From the NCBI GenBank assembly GCA_022559845.1, contig CM040128.1, forward strand, positions 220,891,643 to 220,955,642: DNA of 64,000 nucleotides, given 5' to 3'. This document shows, piece by piece, positions 54,213 through 64,000 of this stretch. The notes below the pieces were generated by a model. It was not told the origin of the DNA and made no database searches. It was given only the letters and a program-made list of their open reading frames with translations. Each line of letters starts with the position of its first letter. Positions within the stretch are counted from its first letter, which is position 1. A program made the position numbers and the translations under genes. Source of the stretch: Amorphophallus konjac. Lineage: Eukaryota > Streptophyta > Magnoliopsida > Alismatales > Araceae.

Positions 54213-57021
54213 GAAGGGTATTTGTAAAACCTAAAATCGTTATCACGTTCGATCACACATGAAACATTAGGGTTTGGAACCCCAATAGAGATCACGACTG
54301 TAGTTTTAGATAGAGGGAGATTGTATAGGAAATTTTAGACTTGCTAGGATTCTTTACGTGAAAATCCCAAATCCTATTAGGAGCCAAAATCCTTTTTCCT
54401 ATATATATGACCCCCTCTCGAACGAGCATAAGCTACTGCTGCTACTACGTTCGAAGAGATCCTGCGTCGACGTCGTCATCCTCTACTTCCTGGTGATCAT
54501 CGCTCTCCTGCCGTTCGTGAATGCGAAGGGGGAAGAACTTCCTTCATTCTTCTTCCTATTGCTGCCATAAAGAAGCTTCATCATCTTCTTCTTTCATCTT
54601 GCGGCAGCATTTCATTTGCTGCCACAACGTTGCTGCAGTTGCTGCCATAGCTGCTACTGTTTATCTTCTTTTATTATCTTCTATATCCTACGTCCGAAAG
54701 CCCAAAAGAGGTAGGTTTTCTCAAGTATATAAGCCCAAGATAGATAGTGAAAGAAAATTGCATGCATCCATGTTGATATATCATGATTCCGTAGCCTTTG
54801 CTATTCCGTTTACGTAGTCTTTTTGAATTTTCTATCTTGCATGAAAATAGCGACCAAGTACTAGCCGCATATTAATGAACGACCGCGTAAAAGGTAACAA
54901 ATTATGAGTTTACGACGATTCTCTGGTCGCCCATTAATGTGTGACCATACCCCTGTCGCTATTTCCTACAAATAGAATTAATAAATACAATATGTTTAAA
55001 ATTTAATACCCATGAAATCTAGCGTTAAAATTCTTGCATGGGCATATTTCTAGATTCCCTATATTTTTCTCTAGCTATCCATGTCTTTAGTTTCTGGAAA
55101 TTCAAGTAAATAGTGAAGTGCTACTGTTCATGTACAAATGAATAGTAAATTGTGTCTGTGAACGTGTCTGCTCGATGCGTAGCAGAAAAAGAATGGACGA
55201 CTGTCACACAGTCGCCAATTAATGAATGAGCGCCCCTGTAAGGAGGCGCTATTTTTTTAAAGAATTAGTAAAAATATAAATATACGAAAATCATGATTCT
55301 GCTACATAAACCTAGACGTTATTTAAAGATTGGACGCCGTTGTATACGGTTGCCAATTATAATTAAGTTATATTGATTTTTAGAAAATTCTAGAATTAGC
55401 GCCCGTTTACAGTGTCACTAATTCTTAGTATATTTTCATGGAATTTTGTAAATTAACGATTAGGCGACATTTCACACAGACGCACAATCCTGATTGAGCG
55501 CCCCTCTGAATGGACGCCAATTCTTCTCTCTCAATTTTCATCGCGTTTTTGGCCCATATCGCGGGTTTACTTGGCACTATCATCTCACATCCATAGATGG
55601 AGTCCCTATTTTACTTCTATCAATTACATCCTAACTCTTGGTGATGATTAGACCCTCCGCGGGATATTCCTTCCTTCAGATCGGTACTTTCTTCATTGAG
55701 ACCTCCGTAAGTCTACGCTAGCCTTGGATTCCCTCAAGACAACCGAGCTGGTTGTATCCAAAAACCCTGGAACCGTTACTTGTCACATCACTATGAAGAA
55801 ACGAGATGCTTAGCCCTCATAGAGCGTTGTTTCTGGCCTCTTTTGAGAAAGTCTATCTTTATCAGTAATTAGCGACCATGACTTGGATGCCAGAAGGAAT
55901 TGGCGACTAGGCTAGTGGCGCTATATCACTGATTTAGCGGCCTGAGGATGGACGCTAATTCCTCGTGCATGTACTGTTCACAGGAATGAGCGACCATACA
56001 GTGGGCGCTATTTCTGCAATTGATGGCTGTTTAGTGGACGCCAATTACCCAGTTTCATGATATGTCATGAATTTTATGCGATTTATCGGTATGTCATACT
56101 TGTTCAAGTTCTATCCTTGAACTCCTAATTCTGTGAAATCTACCTTATCATCCTACAATGGCTTATTCCTTTGGAACTCTATATTGGCTATAAACTTTAA
56201 TGGATGTCTAAAAATATACATGACTCAATGCTTGTGCATATAGGGCCCGATCTGGTCCTAGGGGGAGCACCCGAAAGTACTTGTGCCCATGGGAGTTGAT
56301 TGATCATGATGTGGCACTGCACCGAAGTGCATGACTTTCTAGATTATGACATTCCACGACTCGTACTTGACTTGATTTGACTTGACATGACTTGCATGGC
56401 TCGGAATAGATATTTACTTGCTTGATATTATAATAGCCAAATCACATGACATCACTTGATATTTACATGCTTGACAATCTTGAAATACTTCACATGATTA
56501 TCATGAAATCTTGCTACTTCATCTATATTTTCTTGATACTCTACTCTCGAATTTATCTTGCATACATGCATCATTGTACCTGCATAGTTCATGTAACATG
56601 TAATTTACTTTAAGCAAGTTTGATCTTGAGATATAATTCTTACTGAGCGTTCGCTCACCTAGTATTTTCCCCAATTTTTAGGTAATTCCAATGACGAGGA
56701 TCATTCGGACGGGAATGGAAACGAGTGAAGAGAGTAGAACCACCCGAATATGGAAGCATCTACCTAGTCGTGTCTTTTCCTCTTTCTTGAGTCTATCATT
56801 GTATTTTCCTTTTTATTGAGTCTAGATTGTCATTAAGCATTCCTTTACTTTGATGGATTATGTATAGAACTAGTTGAAGTTATTAATGGAATAAAGGATT
56901 TGGTTTATTATCTTTACTTTTGCACACTCTGTCTATAAGGTCGAATTCTTTATGCTCTGATTGACATGAATGATATAAACTAGTCATGCGTACCGGGTTC
57001 CTTTCGCGCTCAGGGTGTGAC
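53945..57021 (+). repeat. Solo LTR (about 3.08 kb) inserted in the PMD pseudogene
   Basis: It starts TGTAGCAACCCGG and ends CAGGGTGTGACA, with PMD coding sequence on both sides and no gag or pol between. GAGCGTTCGCTCACC near 56,645 resembles a word common near the 3' end of plant gypsy LTRs. A (TA)n run lies at 54,164-54,210. An array of AATTAGCG and GGACGCYAATT half-sites spans 54,848-56,050. I could not find a clear target duplication. Confidence 0.7.
54164..54210. repeat. (TA)n microsatellite
   Basis: Alternating TA for about 47 bp in the solo LTR. Confidence 0.95.
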
Positions 57022-57451
57022 ACAATCGTCTCTGACTGGAGGCGCCACATCGCTCATGTGATCGAGTCGGCCAGGACGGTGGAGTTCATCTCTCATATAG
57101 CACGTGCCTACACGCTGATAGATGTCAGGGAGGCAGTCACGAAGGTTGCCCGAGTCCTGGGGCTGAAGTTGGAGCAACTGGTTCCTCCTCCGTTGACTCC
57201 TTTTGGAGCTTCAGGTAAGACATGTTCTTTTTTACATTGTCTCTACCTTTCTTCTTTGTGCCTTTATCGGAGATATAATTGATTGGTGTTTTTGTTTGGC
57301 AGGTTCCCCGGCAACAGAAGATCATTCCTCAGTGGGGGCATCCAATAGAAGTTGTGGTAGAGATGCTCAGCCTAGGCAGAAACGCCCCCGTGTGGATGCT
57401 GGCACGACGAAGGCCGGAGAATCCTCTCGCGGGCCCGGGGAGGGCGAGCAC
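57022..57451 (+). pseudogene. PMD pseudogene, 3' part with one intron
   Basis: The coding sequence resumes after the solo LTR: a helical segment VSDWRRHIAHVIESARTVEF..IARAYTLIDVREAV, then a probable intron with donor TTCAG|GTAAGA (57,214/57,215) and acceptor TTTGGCAG|GTTCC (57,302/57,303), about 88 bp with a T-rich 3' end. A short Arg/Gly-rich exon follows until El-4 at 57,452. The intron suggests a gene that was once spliced rather than a processed copy. Confidence 0.6.
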
Positions 57452-59525
57452 TGTTGAGTTATGGTTTTGATGATTGTTGTGATTATTGTTCATGACAGTT
57501 ATGGTTTTGATGATAACTAAACTTAATGTGTGATTACGTGATGATAACTAAACTTACATGGTTAGGATGGCAAATGGCAACGATTACATGGTCTTGATCC
57601 TTGGTTTGTATATAATCTTTGGTTGAATGTTTGATGTCAATGGGATGCATATATAGATCATTTGGATTCACAAAATGAAGGCTTCATGAGAATCTTGGTT
57701 GAAAGTGGTAGATGGCATCGAAGTGATTGAACTTGCATTGTCTTAACTTCATTTACTCTCTTATGCAGGTTTAAAATAGAATGCCAATCCCATATGCAAA
57801 GGTATCAAGATTCATGGTGAGAACTTGGCACCTTGCATGTGTATATTTTTGGGAGAAAATGGTAGGTTTCCATTTGGAATTTTTTGATCTTGATAGGATA
57901 TATGGTTGATATGTGTTCTCACATTGCATATACACTTGGCAAATGAGACCCAATCACCTTGTTGAATGGCATCCTCATGATATATGAAATTTGGTTCAAT
58001 GATGCTATCTTATTGCACAAATTGGATAGCCATATGATCTTAATGTTATGCTATGGTTGATTGAGTTTTTCAAGTGTTTTCATCCTCCTTGTTAATGATT
58101 TCATGTATGTACTTCATGCATTCATCACTTGGGATCATTGGGCATGTTTTCCTACATGTTTACTAATGTTTTTATTTTTTATGTATTTTTTCTGCAGGTT
58201 TAGGTCGACCTAAAGGACAGTTTAGGTTGACCTAAAAATACTGTAGCTAGCGGTCGACCGCCAGGAGCTAGCGGTCGACCGAAAATCCCAGAACTGATAT
58301 TTCTACAGGTCTATCAGTAACGGTCGACCGCCAGAAGGTTCCGGTCGACCGCCAGCCCCGAATCCACTTTTGTTGACTTGTTTTTCAAGCGCGTGGAGAG
58401 GGCTTTCACCCCATTTGTTTAATCCTAATGACACCCAATCATCCACAAAACGTGGATCTGGTCTGGGACTTGTCCTTGGACCATTCAAGGGGTTATAAAA
58501 ATATATTTGTGAAGTCATAAACCCCCATTTTGCCCTTGGGTTCATAATAGACCTATTGGGGGTCTTTTTGGATGGTTCTAGAAGGGTGATCATGGTCTTT
58601 TCATGTCTTCTACATAGGCATATGTGTAAGCTACAAATTTAGCAAGTGGAACTCTAATGTATTCATTATTTTCTATCTTGTAGGTGAAGAGAGGGAAGAA
58701 AGGAAAGAAGAGCTCAAGCCAAGGGGTTTTGATCTTCATCCAAGAGGTTTTGAAGATTGCAGAAGAAGGAAAAGTGCAGCAGATCAAGGAGAGGATCAAG
58801 AAGACATTGAAATCATCACCATCCGACTGGAGCTCCAAGCTACCACTTCTATTCGTCTTGGAAATCAAAGGGGGAACAATCTCTACATCCTTTAGTTGCT
58901 GTTTTGAGATGGTTGCCATGAGTTCTATTTTGATCTGAGCTTATATTGTTACTTGTGTTTACTTTCAAACCTGAAAATACATTTTGTGTGTGTGATCATT
59001 TGTGTATACGGTCGTGGTTAATCGCCTGCGTGCGGTCGTATGTGTGATTGTGCTGCGTTTGTTACAGCATGTGTATGTGTGTGTGGTAGTGATACGGTTG
59101 TCGGATCGTGTTGGAGTTCATCTCCATGTGTGTGTGTGTTGGAGCTTGTCTCCGTGTGTAGTTTGGGGCGAGTCCCCGTGTGTGTGTGCAGGTGTCATCC
59201 TGCGTGTGTGTTTGGAGCATCGTCTCCGTTTGGGGATTCATTCCCAAGTGAAGCCTCACCGGATTTGGTGAGGGGTGGACGTAGGATTACCGTCGTTGCA
59301 TCTGAACCACCTTAAAAACCGCTGTGCATTGTGTGTTATTTGTGTGGTTTGATTACTTTCGTTGTATGGTCGTGTGGGAACGGTGAGTTTGAGAGAATTG
59401 GTTAATTAGTTTTCAATTGCTAATTATTGTTTACCACATATTTTGTAAAAAGCTAAAAGTTTTCCTTAAAATGGGTAAACACCCAATTCACCCCCCTCTT
59501 GGGTGTCATTGATCGCGGGACTTCA
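57452..59525 (+). repeat. El-4 5' LTR (2,074 bp)
   Basis: It starts TGTTGAG and ends GGACTTCA. AGTTATGGTTTTGATGAT is repeated at 57,457 and 57,498. Palindromes include TTTAGGTCGACCTAAA (58,199-58,214), its decayed partner TTTAGGTTGACCTAAA (58,221-58,236), and GCGGTCGACCGC (58,250-58,261) with three further CGGTCGACCG units to 58,351. TATA box TATAAAA is at 58,494-58,500. U5 is GTGTGT-rich (58,985-59,230), as in El-3. Its 3' LTR is outside the window. Confidence 0.85.
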
Positions 59526-59527
59526 AT

Positions 59528-59539
59528 TGGTATCAGAGC
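59528..59539 (+). other. El-4 primer binding site (tRNA-iMet) and leader hairpin
   Basis: TGGTATCAGAGC starts three bases from the LTR end (59,525). Downstream AGATC (59,557-59,561) and GATCT (59,566-59,570) pair over TAAC, inside CTCTA..AGAG. Confidence 0.88.
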
Positions 59540-59586
59540 AAATGCTCTAATTTCATAGATCTAACGATCTAGAGAGATCCAGGTCA

Positions 59587-61293
59587 ATGACTACCATTAT
59601 GTACACTTTGAATTCTCCACCGATATTTGATGGTTGCAATTTTGATTTGTGGTTAGGTAGAATGTTTAGTCTAGTCAAGTCATATGACCCTAAGCTATGA
59701 AAGCTTATTTCACATGGTCCTCATGAATTGCCTAAAGACAAACATGTCTGGACTGAAAATCAAAAGTACAAACATGATCAAAATCGCTTGGTTTTGAAAT
59801 TGGTTATTACTTCAGTTGATTCTAACTATTTCTCTTTTGTCTCCCATTGCAGGTCTGCGAAGGATATCTTGGATGGCTTAACCAAAGTCCGGAAAGAGTA
59901 TGAAGACCAAGGCCTTGTGGCAGGTATGAGCGATCAAGGGAGTGATCAGCAAATTGAATCAAACTCAAAGGTAAATTCTAATTCTGATAATGAAGATGAA
60001 GTTACTTATGAAGATTTGTTGATTGCATATGATGATCTTGCTGAAAAATACAAGAAGCTAAAATATGAAAACAAAAAATTGAAAAAGGATGTCGAACAAA
60101 ATAAGTGTAATTCCTCTTGTAAAAAACTACTTGCATCTAGAGGAAATGATTGAGGCTCATGTGTTTGACATTGAATTTCACAAAGATCAAATATGTTCTT
60201 TAAGAAATGAAAATAAGGTGATGACTGCAAAACTGAATTCTATGGCCGATGATCAAACCTTGATAAATGAACTGATTCATGATGAAAAGCTTGTTAAAGA
60301 AAATGAGAAACTGAAGGAATTGAACAAGGCCATTTTTGAAAGATTGTTAACTCTTGAAAAAGGAAAATCTGTGGTTGTTAGAGAATGTGAAAATGTGGAT
60401 GAACTTAGGCAAGAAGTAGAATGCCTTAAGACTACCAATGCCATGTTGAATGTTAGTCTTTCCACTTGTGAAGAAGAACTTGCCAATTCTGAATTACAAA
60501 TCTCATCTCTCAATCTGAAATTCTTGACTTGAATGATTCGCTGTCTAGATTTGTAAATGATCAAGAAAACTTGAACAAATTGCTTGGGATGAAAGTGAAT
60601 TTTTAAAGGGAAGGGCTGGGCTATAATCCTGTAAACAAAAAGAAGTTTGAAAATAAAGTTTATACATCCTTTGTGCACAATTCAAATATAGCCAGCACAT
60701 CAAATGAAAATTGAAAAAAGGAAAATCATGTTGCACACACACATGCATCCACAAAGAAAATCAATTTGCATCAAAAATCTAAAAATGCTGCTAGCACACC
60801 CATGCATGTTGAACATTCTTCTGCCACACACAGACAACCAACTAGAAAGAAACTCACATGCTTTTATTGTGAAAAATATGGACATGCTATGCATAATTGC
60901 TTCATTATGAAGAATGATGACTTGAGAGCATGTAGGAACCAAGCTGTTTTGAAAAATGCAAAGGAAGTCTTCTCCAAAAAACCTTCCATGCATTGTAATC
61001 GCTATGGTAAAAGAGGTCACACCAAGTCATGCTGCTGGTTACTCATGAAGAAAGAGAGTCTTCACTCAACAAGTCATGCTCACATACATAAACCAGTAGA
61101 GCCAATGAGAAAGAAAAATGTGATGTCACGTGCTTCCCCCCACCACTTTGGTAAATCTGGGAATGTTAAGCATGATTATTTTCTCATGAAAAATTATGAC
61201 TTGAATGTTGTTAAAAATTAGAAATTGCATGCCAAAGTTGCTGCTAACCCACAAGGACCCAAAAGGATTTGGGTACCTAAGAAGGCCAAATGA
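59587..61293 (+). pseudogene. El-4 Gag, stop codon and at least two frameshifts
   Basis: ATG 59,587 starts a Copia capsid N-half (PPIFDGCNFDLWLGRM) with TGA at 59,698. It continues in frame (LISHGPHELPKD, CRSAKDILDGL, acidic patch, coiled coil) to about 60,150, then shifts frame and shifts again before the knuckles. One knuckle is intact (CFYCEKYGHAMHNC); two are degenerate. It ends GPKRIWVPKKAK with TGA at 61,291-61,293, followed by a VLQVCL-coding remnant that in SIRE-type elements opens pol. It shares the El-3 domain order. Confidence 0.82.
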
Positions 61294-64000
61294 GAAATCT
61301 GTTTTACAGGTGTGCCTTGGGAATGAAAAGCATGAAATCTATTTTCATCAAGAAGGTAAGGCACACGGGCTAGTGACACAAGTCAGCTTAAAAGAAAAAT
61401 CAAAACTGAAATTTGGAAACTCAGGTGATATCCCTCTAACCTTCTTCAGTAATTGTGTCATTGGTTTGATTCATCTTGTGCTGAATAGTCTTGTGATAAT
61501 GCACATGTCTGTACATGCATTCCATCCATAGCTGTTTGCATATCTATGTGTACATCACTTGTCATATAGCATCTTGTTGTAGGAGAGCTTGAAGATTCTT
61601 CAGATCATGATTTCACTACATATATTGAGTTTGCATACACTTTCACGTACTGTCATGCATAAGTTGAATATTATGAATTCATGTGATAATGCATAGCAAT
61701 CCTCCTACCTCCACCACCCTTGACTATATAGTATATCAAATGGTGACATGTGGAAGGGCAGTTTTCACCTGTCTGAAAGCTATCACTACGCGTGAGGTGA
61801 TCTTCGGATCTAAGTTCTCCGCCCGGTACTATGAGTCAATTAGTTACAGGCTGCATATGGCATTGGATGGTAACTGAACATCTTACATTCATGCACACAC
61901 TAAGGGGGAGCAACCGCATTCGTTATATGGGATTAATGTTTAGGTTCACACATGAGTCATGCATTGCATCTAGAGCTGTCTAGGGGATGTTGGTTGTTAA
62001 AATAATTTGTCATGCCATTGTCAATAAATTTGAATCGAAATTGACAACTCAAGTCATCTTGTCCCAGGATGCAGATTATACTCCAAAAAATTCAAATGAT
62101 AATGGGCTAGTCATGACCAAGCTTGAATCAACTGAGGAAGACCTTGCAAGGATGAAAATGATAAAAATATCCTCAATCCGTCACTAGGAGACAGAAAAGT
62201 GATCTAAATAAGTACCCAAGGCATGGTATAAAAGGCCCGCAACATGTAAAGTTAATCAACCATTGTTCATGAGAAAATCAGGTAAAGTCCTTTTAGTGGT
62301 TCATGCATATGTGATTATTACCATCTCTGGAACTACTAATAATGCTTTATATGATTATTTTGCAGGGATTATACAAGAAGATTTTGAAATGATCATTATG
62401 GATGAACTGATTTGTACCTTCTTTGAATTGCAGGTGGAAGACTTGGAAGATGACAGATGCTCAAGGCACAAGTATTGGGAAATTAACTTCTGAGCTCTGT
62501 TTGAAAAACTCATAGTTGTTTTAACCATATTTCCATGAATGAAGATAAAAAAAAATTAGTTTTTTTATTAGAATGCATATCCATTTTCATGCATAAACAT
62601 TGTTGATGAATCTTGACATTTGCACGTGGGAGATTATGGAATGCACCTCTCAACAGGTCTGCTAAACTCAGGTAAATATTCTGAAAACCTGACATGTTGT
62701 TGCCCTAGTATGATGTGATGATTTTGTCAAATTGCTTGAACCAAATTAAAAATCTTGAGAAATATGTATGAGGTGATTGGCTATTGAATATCTCTTAATT
62801 TGAATTACATGATGACATCTGAGCTCAATTGAGTATCTGGTATATCAAATACTGAGTAGTGAAAAGGTGGGTTACATTCACCTGGGAACTCTCACTATGC
62901 GTGAGTTGATCTTTGGATCAATGTTCTCCGCCTCGTACTAGAACTCAAAGAAGTCAAATGGTTGATCTATAAATGAATCTTTAAACTGAGTTATTTCAAT
63001 TGAAAATATGTTTTTACTCATAATTCAAACATTTGGCTTGTGAATGATTTCTAATTTTAAAACTTGTGAAAGATTTCTGAAAATATATTTTTGAACAATT
63101 CTGAACATTGGGTTGCAGTGTTTAATTGTGATCATGTATGCAGCCTTATTCATAAAGGTCATGTCATGAAAAATGTTTGTTGATTCATGAATAGAATGTG
63201 GATGATTTCAATGAGAATTTTGTCACACTGGCTGCAAAATCAAAGCTCTCAACTTGCCAAAATAACTTGCATTCCACTCTCACATAGTTATAGGTTGCAT
63301 GCATCATAATTCAATGCATAAGGTGCTTTTAGATCCTGTAAATAAAAATCAGGTCCGAATAACTTTGCACATTGCATCACATTCTCATATGCTCATATGT
63401 TGTATTGCATTGGAACTCATGCATTAGTCGTACATAGTTCATTTAGTTGGCATCCATTCAATTGGTATCAAATTATCCATTCAATTGGTATCAAATTGAC
63501 ATCACATTGCTCGCATGCATGTCATAGTGCATTTGCATAAACTCCCAATGTGTGTTTGTGTGCTATTATATGCTATTCAACCCCATCCTTTGGCACTTCT
63601 ATAGCCTTATCCTTTCTTACTTAATAATGCTGCATTTGAGTCATTATTGGAGTGTTTCATATCGTACACTCTGGGAGAGTTTATATTTCATAAGTGCATC
63701 TATTTAGGGGAGCTGCACTGTTATGTATTCATGATATTTTCGGTATACATGCTGAATCAAATTCGCACACTTCCTACACAAAATGTGAAAATGAGTGTTA
63801 AAGATAAGGATATATGAATTTCTTTTCAACACTCTCGAGATGTTAAACTTGCTGCATGTATGTTGAAGAGACAGTTGAGGAAAAATCTACCTACCTATCT
63901 TGTTTAAAAATTTGGGATGAAAATGAAAGATAGAGCAATGCTCGGTCTCACTGAGTAAACTGGGCACATGTCACCTGAGACGTGATGTGGTTCATATCTG
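61294..64000 (+). other. El-4 noncoding 3' internal region, cut by the window end
   Basis: No supported gene. Module A occurs twice: 61,741-61,832 with GATC-TTCG-GATC, and 62,836-62,938 with TTGATC-TTTG-GATCAA. Module B starts at 63,931. A GAGTGTT/AACACTC stem is at 63,793-63,834. Purine tracts are at 61,903 and 63,707. From about 63,555 it aligns with El-3 43,300 onward. Confidence 0.75.

Larger units (their letters stand above)
57452..64000 (+). mobile_element. El-4: gag-only Copia-type element, 5' part
   Basis: The order is 5' LTR 57,452-59,525, tRNA-Met primer site, leader, decayed gag 59,587-61,293, and a noncoding 3' region running off the window. It inserted in the last PMD exon; AGCAC (57,447-57,451) is the expected duplication. 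Its gag and 3' modules match El-3, but its LTR is different. Confidence 0.85.

Overview
The window is nuclear DNA of a flowering plant and consists almost entirely of nested transposable elements. The signs are LTR retrotransposons with the plant initiator-tRNA-Met primer site (TGGTATCAGAGC), a CACTA DNA-transposon end, a plant-type LINE with DUF4283 and RNase H domains, and a plant mobile domain (PMD) pseudogene with a spliceable intron. No tRNA, rRNA, CRISPR array or intact host gene was found. The species cannot be named from the sequence.

Layout. From position 1 to 32,370 the insertions form one nest, read from the inside (left) outward. El-1 (1-11,074, minus) sits in a Ty3/gypsy element (11,075-17,097, minus). 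That sits in El-2 (17,098-23,675, minus), which sits in a CACTA element (end at 24,315), which sits in the LTR of another element, LTR-X (24,316-32,370). LTR-X is also split by a 5.8-kb LINE (25,962-31,785). From 32,371 to 37,075 there is unclassified LTR-like sequence. El-3 (37,076-47,387, plus) is complete, with both LTRs and an ACTTT target duplication. From 47,393 to 51,834 lies LTR-like sequence, then a PMD pseudogene (51,835-57,451) broken by a 3.1-kb solo LTR (53,945-57,021). El-4 (57,452 to beyond 64,000, plus) has inserted into the end of that pseudogene.

The main system. El-1, El-2, El-3 and El-4 are related but have different LTRs. Each has 2.1-3.4-kb LTRs, a tRNA-Met primer site, a long gag gene (capsid N-half, coiled coil, 3-6 CCHC zinc knuckles) and no protease, integrase or reverse transcriptase. 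In all four, gag stops just after a WVP motif, which in SIRE/Maximus-type Copia elements marks the gag-pol junction. Each stop is followed by 2-3 kb of noncoding DNA. They look like non-autonomous, gag-only Copia elements (the class called TR-GAG) that would need polymerase supplied in trans.

Two things about them look new. First, the noncoding 3' regions share short modules across elements whose LTRs do not match, including paired stem-loops whose stems change in a compensatory way. Second, every LTR has its own array of a short motif. In several it is a palindrome centred on GTCGAC whose flanking bases differ by array (AA..TT, GG..CC, GC..GC, GA..TC, CG..CG), often arranged as inverted pairs that would fold into hairpins. 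The gypsy LTR and the solo LTR have analogous arrays of other motifs.

Boundaries were set by eye from TG...CA ends, primer sites, polypurine tracts and repeat matching. Identity values are estimates from partial reading.
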